From assembly GCA_023101725.1 (NCBI GenBank), contig JALJCO010008696.1, positions 1 to 64,000 on the forward strand: 64,000 nt of DNA. The letters run 5' to 3'. The position numbers and the translations under genes are program-made. The notes below the pieces were generated by a model, which was not told the DNA's origin, did not search any database, and saw only the letters and a program-made list of their open reading frames with translations. Position 1 is the first letter of the stretch. Each line of letters opens with the position of its first letter. Source of the DNA: Atherinomorus stipes (lineage: Eukaryota > Chordata > Actinopteri > Atheriniformes > Atherinidae). Below, piece after piece: positions 22,986 to 34,150 of this stretch.

Positions 22986-23792
22986 GGCTGGACGATAATT
23001 CAATATCGATTTATATCGATCAATAGAGGTTTGTTCGATAGAATAAAAAGAGGTTCAATAAAAGTTCAATATAGAAGCACACTTTTCCGCTGTAGCCTAT
23101 CAGATAGCATGATACTACAGTCACTCCTTCCGCCAGACCAATCACAAGCGCAGACCCAGTTAAAGGCTGAAGTGGAATTCAGTGTTAGTGTGATTTTTAT
23201 TATAAGTAGGTCATTCAGCAAAAGCTTAAAGGGGAATTCCGTTTTTTTCCAATCTGGACCTATTTTCTAGCATGAAATACATTCATTTACCCACCCTGAT
23301 AGTTTTGGTGCAAGAATTCCTTCGGGAGATATTTACATCCACTCAAGACTAGCGTCTAATATAATGTCTGTAAATAAGGACGAATCACGACAAAAAAGCT
23401 GCTTCAAGCTCACGGGGGGGTTCGACTGATGTTTTGTTACAAAACATTGGTGAAATGAAGGAGTTTGCATAGATAATGCCTTATTAAGAGGCTGTGCGCA
23501 GTTGCCCGCATCACCTCCATCATATTGGACATACGCTGATCTGGAGTTAATTTAAATATCTCCTGAAGGAATTCAAGTTTCACCAAAACTGTCTGGGTGA
23601 TTAAATGAACATATTTCATGCTAGAAAATAGGTCCAGATTGAAAAAAAACCGAACTTCCCCTTTAAATGGCCAGGGCTGCACCTAAAATGGCTTTTAATT
23701 TGATAATGGCTTTTTTTTTTCTGATAAATATTTCGATCAATATATATTATATATATATCTATATATATATCGATATTCTATATCGTCCAGCC
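22986..23792. mobile_element. hAT-like MITE, interrupted
   Basis: Termini GGCTGGACGATA and TATCGTCCAGCC are flanked by near-identical 8-bp repeats CGACTTAG (22978-22985) and CCACTTAG (23793-23800). A second element (23226-23666) sits inside it. Simple (AT)n sequence is near the right end. Confidence 0.6.
23226..23666. mobile_element. TTAA-flanked foldback MITE, copy 1
   Basis: Arms of roughly 130 bp are inverted, both starting TTAAAGGGGAA and including AATCTGGACCTATTTTCTAG. TTAA lies at both outer boundaries. A second copy is at 63141-63604. There is no coding capacity. Confidence 0.7.
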
Positions 23793-23800
23793 CCACTTAG

Positions 23801-25039
23801 ACTCCAATGGAGAGGTCCCAAAAACATACGTCGGTTTATATATTCAAGTTTTTGCCTAAAACGCAAAGAAAATTGGATCCCATCCCGTCCAGACCTGGAC
23901 CCACTGGTGGAAATGGGTCTGATGGAAGACTGCAGCCACCATCAGCCTGAACTTGGCCCACTGCAAAACCCCATGAATGACATGAACATTTCTGCTCTGT
24001 AAACATTTGCCCCCTGACCGTCCGTATTAGGGATACTGTGACCAGGATGTGGAATCGGACACTTCCTGCTCTTTGACATGCGCGTTAAAGCGTGACCTCA
24101 TCTGACAGGAAGCAAAACGATCATCAGGTTCATCCCTCCTGACTTTTAACAACTCAAAGAGCTCAAAAAAGACTCTTGAGAACGGACGCTAGCATGGCAA
24201 ACAAGGAAATGTGTGTTCACATACCAGACATGCCACAGCAGCTCTAATGTGCCTCTGTTCACACCAGTCAGCTGACCCCAGCATGATCTGTGTGTCTTAC
24301 AGTGCGGTATAGGACTGAATTAACAGATTGACTGCGCACACATACACACGAAACAGATTTGAAACAAAGATAAACTCTCTAATCAGAGTACTAGACAGTA
24401 TTAATCTAATTCCTGTGTGTGTGTTTAATCCCCGACATGTGTGGTAATCCAGGAAAAAGATTGCAGACCTTTCTCACCAGATTAGTGCCCCAGTTTTCTT
24501 TCAGTCTCATGAACTCAAACACGTTTGCGTCTATATTAACGAGGAGCCCCGCTACACGGTAAACCTTTGACCCCTTTCATATGAAAACTAAACACCAAAC
24601 TTCAGCTCAGACCTGATCCGAAATCTTTCTTTAAAATCCGATCCGAACCCAAAATACTCTGAACATCACAAACGGCAACATGGACACACTCGCTCATCCA
24701 TCACCTAATCTGATCCTAAAAATCCCCTTTCATGTGCTTTCAGTTTAATAAAAAACCACAATGTGGTCCCATCACCATCATCATCATCATTATCCGGTAT
24801 CTCATCCTCATCACTGGAATCCGAGTGTGTTTTAAGATAACAGTTCCCATGACAGCAGACTTCATATCCCATGATCCCACAGCTGTGAGAGGAATGTAAA
24901 GAATTGAGCCTGCTGCACATTCCTCTACACACTCCTACTGTGTGTGTTGCTTTGCTATATTTGTAATTCAGCCATCACAACCATCAAGAAATCATCATAC
25001 TGTATATCTGACGGTTGTGAACAGTGAACTCATCGTCAC
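23801..25039. other. No supported gene
   Basis: A minus-strand frame at 24705-24932, with an acidic DSSDEDEIPDNDDDD segment coded partly by a (GAT)n tract, has an acceptor-like CTCACAG in front. It is discussed under findings and not called. Confidence 0.3.
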
Positions 25040-25260
25040 GTTGGAGATGATGTGAGCTTTGTGACATGGAGCGTTATCCTGCTGGAAGTAGCATCAGCAG
25101 CAATTCTCAGGTAGGCTGTGGCGGTTAAACCGCCACGGTGGTACTAAGGACCCCAAAGTGGACCAAAGTGTTCAGAGACGCTATTCTGCATATCTTGGAT
25201 GTGGCGTTCAATCACAAAAGCCCAGTTTCTGCCAACAGGTCGGGACTGGACAGGATGGAT
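25040..25260. mobile_element. Tc1-type element remnant
   Basis: Shares GTGAGCTTTGTGACA, GCTGGAAGTAGCATCAG and GGTACTAAGGACCCCAAAG with 12590-12745. It continues to CTATTCTGCATATCTTGGAT, typical of the fish Tc1-like transposase region in antisense. Confidence 0.5.
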
Positions 25261-26809
25261 CTCTGCTGGGGTATTTGCCGGGTGGCGATACTTGCATCAG
25301 CTACATAATAGTGTGACATCATTGCCCCATCCTCTAAAGGTCCCAAAACTGGGACCTCAATAGAAGACAAAAGTATGATGGCTTTGTCTGCGGAAACGCA
25401 AAAGACAAAGGAAAAGTGTACCAACCCATCCTGATCCTGACTGCTTGGTGGAGGCAGGGCTTTGAAAGTAGGGTGGATGATGTTTTCTAGGAAAATTTCT
25501 TACTATTTTGCTAAAACTCTTCTTAACACCCCAATTTCAGCCAATCAATTAAATGTTCTGACACAAAAATTTAAAAAATAAAGTAAGGTCGGGGCTGCTA
25601 ACGACCCATGCTGATTGATTGAATGATTATATGTCCATCAAACTTTACTGCCATTTGTCCCCCTCCCGCCCTCCCCGTGCGCGCACTCACAACCCGCCGT
25701 GAGCGTATAAACTAAATAATTATTGGGTATTTCGGGTCTTTTAAATAGAGAAATGGGAGAGGGGGTGTTCACCCTCTCCATTTTTCGTGTCAAATACGTC
25801 TCCCAAAAAATCATAAAAAGGAGGGCAGGAAAAATCAACGAGGAAAAGGAAAAAGGAAAAGAAAAAGAAAAAAAAAAGAGAAAAAAAAATACCCAGGAAA
25901 AGAAAGACTAAACAAAAGCGATGAAAAAATTAAGGAAAAAAAGGGGGAGGGGGGGTTGGCAGAATAACAAACTTTATATAAATAAAAAAAAAAAAAAAAT
26001 AATCCCTAAAAAACAAAAAAAAAAATTACCGAACTAGAGAGGGTGGGGATTTGGCCGGAGGGAGGGGCGGGGGGCTCACAGTGCAGACTATCATGGCTGC
26101 ACGCTGCTTTTATATATGCCCCATTTGCTCTTAAAAAGGAAAAAAACGTATGTGGATCAAGTCATGGAGGTGTTGGTGAGAATGTTTAACACCTCAGAAG
26201 AAGTTGGAGGTGAGATAATTATCACTTTTAGGAAACGTGGTTCCTCTGCTGTTTACTGGGAAGCTAACAAGCTAGCCACTCGGCTGTTCTCGGTTATCTT
26301 CGCTGACAACCATCGGCGCACACGCTCCTGTGCTCTGGAGGCGTGGTTTCAGGGGGGCATGTATTTTTTCAAATGTAGCTTGCTTTTTCCAGGATCCCCT
26401 ACCCTGCCTTTAAAGGAATAGTTCCCCCACAGAATGATTTAACTTTATTTTTCACTTACCCTCATGGTGAGCAAGACTCTGGACCACTTTTTTAATATCT
26501 GAAATGCAGCCAGTGATCAGGAAGGCTTCTTGTTTTCCCCCAACTTTCATATAATGGAGTTTGCCAGGGTCCGAGCCAAAAAGGTCCATAAAAGTCCACA
26601 AAAACTTGTCAATATTCCTCCACTCTGCTCGTCCTGAGTGGGTAGCGTCCATAATTTACTCGAAATGACGTCATTTAGTATATTTTTAGAGCCTACACAG
26701 TAGTACATCTTACTTTCACGAAGCACGCAAATGCGTGTTCCCGAAACTACGGAAGCCTCGGCGTTCAGAGCCTACTCTGCCAATGTCCACTTCTGGTTGT
26801 CTTCAACAT
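25261..26809. other. No supported gene; purine-rich tract
   Basis: 25840-26035 is an A/G-rich low-complexity tract. A 101-codon plus-strand frame at 26116-26421 has no recognisable domain. TTTAAAGGAATAGTTCCCCC at about 26411 looks like one end of a further TTAA-type MITE, but I did not find its partner. Confidence 0.35.
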
Positions 26810-26905
26810 TTCTGCATGACTGAATACACTGAGCTGCTGCCCTGTGACTGGCTGATTAGATATTCAACAGGTGGACCTGATTAAATGGTCAGTAAGTGAA
26901 TAATG
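26810..26905. mobile_element. Tc1-type terminal remnant
   Basis: CTGCATGACTGAATACACTG, then GTGACTGGCTGATTAGATAT and CAACAGGTGGACCTGATTAA match the terminal region of the same Tc1-like family as 25040-25260. The two may be ends of one decayed copy. Confidence 0.5.
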
Positions 26906-28252
26906 GTTGAATAAATAAACAAAAAAACTTTTTTTCTTCTCTGAATATAGATGTGACTCATGGCATGTGACAGTTCAAGAGCCAAAGGGGAAAGAAATGA
27001 GATAAATGACTGAATATAACTTGGTTTGTACACAACCTGATCTTTAAAATGAGTCGCTGTGCGTCTCCAAACGAGTGATGCTACTTTGTTTTCTTAAAAT
27101 TAAGGACAATATGAGAATGTTTGTTTTAAAATCAGTAAGGTTCAAACCAGAGCTTACGTATAATTTCTTTTTTTTTTTTTTTAATTACTTAAGACTACAT
27201 TATTGAGAAGAAAAGAGGACGACACAACTTCCCACACACACACACACACACACACACAGCTGGATGTAGTAGTCATGGCATTTAGCTTGTTTATAAAAAC
27301 AACAAACCAGGAGACACGGTGGCACCTGGCAAACACCCCTAACAACATCAGCGTCTGTTTAAAGATCACTCATCATGTTCTCAGGCCAGGTGTGGAGGTA
27401 ATTATCTGTGCACTGTCACCACCTGCTGGCTGGTAGAGGTACTGCAGCTCAGGTACTTGTAGATGGTAAATTACCAGCAAAAGTCTGATAATATCTGACA
27501 GAAAAGATGTTGACCTACATGAATTCCTCAACAGGCTCCACAGTCCAGAAAATAAGTCAACTATAAGCTGTCCCAGCAAACATTACACACATCTACATAC
27601 ACACAAACATGTCCAACTGTCAAAGGTCACATTTGCTATGTTCATCTTAAAAGCATGTTTTTAATGATACTATGCAGCAAATATTCATGCACTCCACAGA
27701 GAAAAGCTCAGTCCTTTAACATAAAAATACTTTTCCTTTTACCTTACGCCAATGTTTGCACAGTTGCTGGGTGGAGCAACCTGACATGGACTCATTTTTA
27801 CATCAAAATTTGATGTTTTTTTAAGTTCTGTTGTCAATGAAATGTTGATTGACAAGATTCCATGTATACATACTAATTTATCAATTACGTTATTGACATT
27901 GTACAAAGCATCTCATCTATGGTGGAACTTTTTACTTTTCAGCTTAATACTGATCAGTAATTGTATTCCTAAAAAGCTTTATAGATGAAACTGGGTTTAT
28001 GCAAAGATGTAGCTTCACTGCATTTTTATCAAGAGTAAAATCTAAAGAAAAACATTTGCTACAAACAAAAAATTTTCAGCATCATAATGCAGCTGTTATA
28101 ATCATTGTTCTTTCAGCAAAAACACAAATTCACATTTTTTCAGCTGAAACAGCAACTGAGAAGCTCAACTATTAATGTAGCACCATGTAACTTTCTGACC
28201 TTAAAAATATGTTTTTCTGACTCATTTTGACGTCTTAGTGACATCTATCTTT
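26906..28252. other. No supported gene; (CA)n at 27235-27258
   Basis: Holds a (CA)n microsatellite and AT-rich intergenic sequence. A leucine-rich minus-strand frame at 27373-27579 lacks a splice context. Confidence 0.35.
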
Positions 28253-28550
28253 CACACTTAGAGCCCTATGAAATACATTTTATTTTTCTAAAATTTCTAA
28301 AATTTTTCAAATTTTCTATATTTTCCTTTTTTCAATTTCTAAGAATTCAGTTGTTAGGCCCCTTAACCCCTTGACATCTAGGTCAGAACATTATTTTATA
28401 CAAATTTAACTCCAGTACAGTATATAAGACAATTAAATATAGCCAATTTATTTTCTTGTGTACTGAACGGTCCATTTTTTTTACACTATTTAATATGTTT
28501 TCTTCCTCTCTTTTTTAAATGCAAACAAAAAAATGCCAATAGTAAGAAAT

Positions 28551-29189
28551 TAGGGATGCACGATATTGGAATTTTGGAACTCAGGTGGCCGATAACCGAT
28601 ATCAATATTAAAGCTGAAAGAAATAAGCAGTCATTGCAAATGGCAGTTTTGTTATCCGTTTCCAACGTTTTGAAAAATAGGGGTGAGAAAAAATATTGAT
28701 ACGCTGAAATATCACAATATTTTCATATGCCAATATCAAATCGATATTTAAAAATGCGCTATCGATCTATGTAACTTACAAAATCCCGCAATATTTCATC
28801 GTTCTGTAACAAAATCTCATGATACTTTGTGAATTCTCACAAGATTTCGTAACAGAACGCTGAAATATCGCGAGATTTCGTCAGTAAAATAAATCGATAC
28901 CACGTTTTGGATGTCAATATGATATCAGCATATGCAAATATGGCGATATTTCAGTGTATTGATCTTTTTTCCCCACACCTAGTCTTTAGAAGTTTTAAAG
29001 TCTGTAAAAAAAAAAAAGAAGTTTTTGAAGAAGAAGAAGTTGTTTTGGGTTTTTTTTAGACTTTAGAAACAGCGGGCTGATAGGTTAAATATCGGTTAAA
29101 TATCGGTGGGGTGGCCGATGTCAAATACTCAGTTTTAAGGCCGATATAGGCCGATACTGATAAGGGGCAGATTATATCGTGCATCTCTA
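28551..29189. mobile_element. hAT-type MITE with perfect 8-bp target duplication
   Basis: Termini TAGGGATGCACGATAT and ATATCGTGCATCTCTA are flanked by a perfect TAAGAAAT duplication (28543-28550, 29190-29197). It carries a further element at 28678-28981. Confidence 0.75.
28678..28981. mobile_element. Inner MITE related to 54619-54923
   Basis: Ends TAGGGGTGAGAAAAAATATT and the inverted CTTTTTTCCCCACACCTA enclose sequence rich in GAAATATCGCGAGATTTCGT. Length and interior match the copy in a tec intron at 54619-54923. The target duplication here is not recognisable. Confidence 0.6.
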
Positions 29190-29717
29190 TAAGAAATGGT
29201 TTGGTTTTGTAGGATTTTCCAGAGAGAAGCTTTCCTTTTTATTCAGAAAAAAATGGTGCAAATTGTCACTTATTCCTGTGATATTTTGCGTTTATAATGA
29301 ATTCCATTTTCAATGATTCCATTCGCAATTCCATGATCGCGGAGTTCATAGGGCTCTACACACTCCTGCAGCCGTTGTTGCCCTGCAGTGTCCCAAGAAT
29401 GAGACACCACACTTGACAACTTTTACTTTCAGCGTTGCTTTAAAGCAGCATTTCACTTCACTAACGAGCGCATAAACACACTAACCATTCTGAATGCACG
29501 TCATGGCTAATTTATCAAGAGAGGAAAAGAAAGAGAGAAAGTGACAGAACAAGAGATCAGAGAGGAGTTAATATCAGGCTGACTTTTACTGGCTGGAGAG
29601 ATCTCAGAGAAGAGACCGGATGCAAGATGGAAGCTGGTGCACATTTACGCTCCATGCCAGGTTCGCAGGCCAGATACAGGCCCGGTAACAGCTCCAGAAA
29701 CTGGCTTGCATAACAAT

Positions 29718-29885
29718 AGCTGCGTTTCCATTACACCTAGAATTTCACAAAACCACTAAAGGAAACACCTACCTTTAAAAAAAAAATTAATTATGGAAAA
29801 AAAAAAAATGTTACGCTTTAATTAGGCATTTTTTCAGACAATTCGATAAAGCAGTTTCTTGCTAAAGTGTAATGGAAACACTTTT
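29718..29885. mobile_element. Short MITE
   Basis: Inverted ends GCTGCGTTTCCATTACACCT and AGTGTAATGGAAACACT enclose an A-rich centre. There is no coding capacity. Confidence 0.5.
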
Positions 29886-30222
29886 TTTTTCGCATTTACG
29901 TGGGCGGTTATTCCTTCTTGAGTATGATGTTTATGATCATTTACAAGCGTTGACTTTGGACTGGGAGTGATGGGGGAATTTTTACCAGTCACATATAGGC
30001 CAATATGAAAAATCCCCAAATCAGACTCCAGTCTGAAGACCACAGCAGAAAACCTGGGACCAGAAGCGCTGCCAAGCTTTGAAATGTCTCCTTCAAAGCC
30101 AAAAAGACGTAAAATAAATAGTGAAAATCACCATTTTCAGAGTTAAGTAGGAAAAACCTGTGTCCTTGAATGCATCGCTGTGATAAACCATAAAATGTTT
30201 ACTTCCATCAGAGGAATCCTAC

Positions 30223-30726
30223 CTGGTGTTGCAGGTGATCTGAAGGTGATGTCACTTCCTCCTCCTCTCTTCCCTCACTATTCTGCTCCTCCTTCTCCTG
30301 CTCCTTCGTTTCCTCCATCTCTCCTTCCTTCCTAAACTCTTTCTCGATGTCTCCATGTTCTGTCCTTAAAATCTGATTGGGTGATTCAAGGTGGGCGGTG
30401 CCAAAGGGTTCAGACGGACAGGACTCATCCTCAATGGTTACTATGGAGACTCTAACCTCATCTTCCTCCTCGCATCCTCCTCTTCCTCGGCAAACGGAGG
30501 AGGAGAGGAAGGAGAAGGTGGAGAACTTTGAGGAGGAGGCGGAGATCAGAGCGTGTCCACTGATTGGCTGTTTCTGGCCATCGTCTCTGGACGCGGACAT
30601 TTCCATCTCTTCCTCCTTCGATTCGGGACGGAGAGATTTGTCCTCCTCTCCTGCTTCTTTCTCTTCATGCTCGGATGTCCTCTCCTCGTCTTCCTCCTCT
30701 CTTGTGTCTCGAACTCCTCCCTCCAT
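30223..30726 (-). CDS. Candidate acidic coding exon, unknown gene
   Basis: A 168-codon frame on the minus strand runs from MEGGVRDTREEEDEERTSE to SPSDHLQHQ and then reads directly into a consensus GTAGGA donor. A pyrimidine-rich acceptor (CTCGTCTCTACAG) sits at 30788, and an in-frame stop lies between it and the ATG. The simplest reading is therefore an exon 30223-30787 with a short 5' UTR and the start at 30726. The protein is dominated by Glu/Lys/Ser with no membrane segment, consistent with a disordered acidic region. A second frame from the same acceptor (LLLLVEELKKGTEVEKRW) is open until 30546, so a frameshifted or alternative reading is possible. No partner exons were identified and I do not recognise the gene. 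Confidence 0.35.
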
Positions 30727-30787
30727 CTTTTCTCCACTTCTGTTCCCTTTTTTAATTCTTCAACCAGCAGAAGAAGATGGAAGCATC

Positions 30788-32681
30788 CTGTAGAGACGAG
30801 ATGTCAGTATCAAGACGTTGTTCTCAGATGTAAATTTCTACAGTCCTCTTAAATATTACTATTTATTTATGTTTTTCTAGTATATACTATACCCTATAGG
30901 GGTGTTTATTTGATTTCAGGCACTTCTGAGTTTTCTTATTCTCAAGAATGAAATGTCACTAAAAAAATTAAGCGGTACAGACATTGAATGAATAAAAATT
31001 AAATTTCGCAATACCTTGCCACACCTACCTTACCTGAATTGTCATCCTTCTGCGAGTCAAAATCTAAATTTGTTCTTATACATTAATTTAAGACTTCATT
31101 TTAAAATTTTTAATAAAAAAATTTAAATTTAAAAAATGATTAATTCATTATTTTTATTAATAATAAGTAATAAATTATTAATTCATTATTAGTTATTTTC
31201 TACTTTAATTTCAATTTAAAATTTAAATTCTAATTTTTTTAAATTTAATTTAAAAAATGGTTCTTTTAGTCAGATACCCCATAGAAACGTCAACACAAGC
31301 ATGATGGTAATGACATTTTACAGTTTTTAGCTAACTGTGCTAAAATAGTAGAGTAATAGTAAATAATCTTTTAGCTAGATAGTGCTGTACAATGTTTTTA
31401 TATGAATATGAAGTTTTTACACAAAAATCTTTAAATACCAATAAACTACGAGCTATTTGGTAATGACACATAATTTAAAAAAAAGCCACTTTTGAGTATA
31501 AATCTGGGAAAAAAAAACTTGCTGTTCCAGTATTTGAAATGTCTTCCTTCTGTCCAGCATGTGCTTGAGTGGCAGCACAAACTGACGCAGGCAGTTAAAG
31601 GATCAGATTTCAAATAAACTATTGATCTAAAAACGTTTAACCTGGTGATAATGACCAAAATATTAAGGGACAGACATATTTATTTTAAAAAAAATTAATA
31701 AGTGAATTTGACATTTTTGTCAAATCCGATAAGAAATCGCCAATTCTACTGTTAATTAAGGAAAAATACAAAAACTACACAAGTTGATCATTTTTTAGTA
31801 GAAAGAAAACACTGCCTATCTAAAAGCTATTCTGGTAAAAAAATAGCTCCATAAAAATACTTTTAAAATGTCTATCTATCTATCTTGCAGAAAGAAGAAC
31901 GGTAGCTTTCATACTGAGAAGATGAAGAGTTTCACTCCTAAATTATTTCAACTAATAAACACGTGATCTACAGACATGGTTGCTATGACAACCCCAGCGG
32001 GTCCTGCTGCGGTATCAACCTTGTCCCGTTAGCTGAGCTACAGGTTGATTATTGTGATGAGGAGCACCTGGTGGACGCATCTGGCTGCTCTCCTCAACAA
32101 GCTGGCTTAAACTTACATTTTCCTCCCACTTTCCAACCGTAAAACTTCTAGAAAAGGTACGAAATATCAGTTTATTTGTAAAGTATTTTCCTGCTTGCAT
32201 GTCTCATAACTGGCGCATTAGTTGGACGTTCAGCAGGTTTCATCATTATTATATCTGTTAATTTATTCGTTAACACTCAAACATCAGAGGGAAACGTTTT
32301 AGTTTTATTTGTACGCAGCATTTACAAACTCTGTTATAAACTCTCTAAGGCTGCTAAAACAACTGAGGAAGAAGAGCAGACTTACTTTAGATAAGATGCT
32401 CTTCCTCTCCTCCAGGCTTTAATATTAAACACCAGCTTCTCTTTTCTCTTATCACCTCCTCTTTTATTTTTCCACGGTGATTCGCGTTTTCTGCTCCAGT
32501 ATTAACAGGGCCCCTACATGTTCAACGAAAAGTCTTAAAGTTTATTTATTCGCCTTTGCGTTTCAAATAAAAAAATAAACTTTGTCCGGTACATTTTCCT
32601 CTCCTTGCACATGGAGCTTTGTTTGGCGCGGTTTGATTACGTCACACTGCCGTCACTGCGCTTGGTTCCTGTGCCACTGAT

Positions 32682-32685
<4 letters not shown>
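30788..32685. other. No gene seen
   Basis: Very AT-rich, including low-complexity AT stretches at 31085-31255. No exon or element is supported. Confidence 0.4.

Positions 32686-32776
<91 letters not shown>
32686..32776. repeat. (AT)n-(AC)n compound microsatellite
   Basis: About 35 AT dinucleotides run directly into about ten AC dinucleotides. Confidence 0.9.
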
Positions 32777-32777
<1 letters not shown>

Positions 32778-32849
32778 CTCAATTAAATTAAATTAATAAT
32801 TTAAAGAAGTTTAAAAAACTATTTTTACATATTTTTTCGACCATGAAAG

Positions 32850-34150
32850 ACGCAATGTACCATATCGGTCTCCGCCGAGTGACGTAACATTTGTTGCTTA
32901 ACCAGCAGTAACCAGCGCTTGACGCCATTTCAGGCGTAAAACTGTCAGTGGTCAAACCGGCGTGGAAATGAGCGCACATCTGATCATAAAAATGATCTTA
33001 TGACTGAATCCATGTGTGATTTATAAAATGTTCGTGTCTGACCAAACAACAGAATATTGGTCAGAAATGTACCATCATCCAGCTGTTTCTCCTGAAGCAG
33101 CAGCAGCTCTCACAGATGGAGGCTGGTCGGATCTGAGCCTGACCCGGACTGAGGGATCTGAGCCTGACCCGGACAGGAACATAAGAAACGATAACTTTCA
33201 TTAGTTAAACTAAGAAACAGTCTACCGAATGAACACTTGTACAACGTTAATGTATAGATTAATTTATAGAAACGGATCTCCTCCATTCAACTCCGTGTCT
33301 CCTGGGAGCTGCAGTTACCAGCGCGTCTGCCCTTCTGGCTGCGCATAATGTTTATAAACTAGTATTTCTGTTATTTAACTTGTCAATAAAGTCTTTACAA
33401 GTTACAGCATCGCTGTACAGCTCCACACAGGTCAGGGTTGCGTTGCAAACTTTCTCTGAGTCTAAAGCAGCGTTTCCCGCTGGTCCGATGCACCTGCGCC
33501 TTTCTGCAGCCCGACTGTCCGTCTGCTTACAAGCAGCCGAGCTTTCTTTCCTTTATTCAGACATCAACAGTGAGATAATAAAGTCTGATTTATCTTGACA
33601 TTTTTGGCGATCAGTTGTCGCCTTCATCAGAAGTTAAAACACTCTGCTGTTAAGATCATCTGGCTGGTATGACACCTGCAGCTCCTGGAGACAGAAGACA
33701 GGAGGCGATCCGTCGTTTCTATTAAGTAATCTGGACCCTAAAGTTATCGTCTATAAGTGCTCAGTCAGCAGACTGTTTCTTAGCGTAGCTAATGAAAGTT
33801 ATTTTTTCTTCTGTCTCTGTGCGGGTCAGGCTCAGATCCGACAGTCCGGGTCAGGATCAGATCCCACAGTCCGGGTCAGGCTTGGACCAGCCTCCGCCTG
33901 TCTGCACTGCTGCTTCAGGGTAAAAGCAGCTGGATGAGGAGAGATTTCTGACGTAGATTCTATTTGGTCAGACAGGAACATTTATGAATCACAGGTGGAT
34001 ACAATAATAAGATCATTTATATGATCAGATGTGCGCTCATTTCCACGCTTGTTTGATAAACGGGACCGCTGACTCCACCTAAAATGGCGTCTTAGCAACA
34101 AAAGTCACGTGTCTGGCAGAGACCGATACTCTGAATATCGTTAAAATGCG
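32850..34150. mobile_element. Foldback element with ~370-bp arms
   Basis: About 32850-33225 is inverted at about 33768-34150. Shared landmarks are ATATCGGTCTC/GAGACCGATA, GTGGAAATGAGCGCACATCT and GACTGTTTCTTAG. The loop (33226-33767) contains sequence also present at 3930-4050 and AATAAA at about 33384. The repeated GAGCCTGACCCGGAC words within the arms are locally duplicated. No transposase was recognised. Confidence 0.65.

Larger units (their letters stand above)
28259..29358. mobile_element. Outer element of a three-level nest
   Basis: Inverted ends TAGAGCCCTATGAA and TTCATAGGGCTCTA are directly flanked by CACACT on both sides (28253-28258, 29359-29364). It contains the element at 28551-29189. 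Confidence 0.6.

Noticed and set aside
27373..27579. Leucine-rich minus-strand frame
   Set aside because: No consensus donor at its end and no partner exon. Hydrophobicity alone is not enough.
30377..30793. 138-codon plus-strand frame rich in Ser
   Set aside because: It is the mirror of the acidic minus-strand exon candidate. Splice signals support the minus strand.
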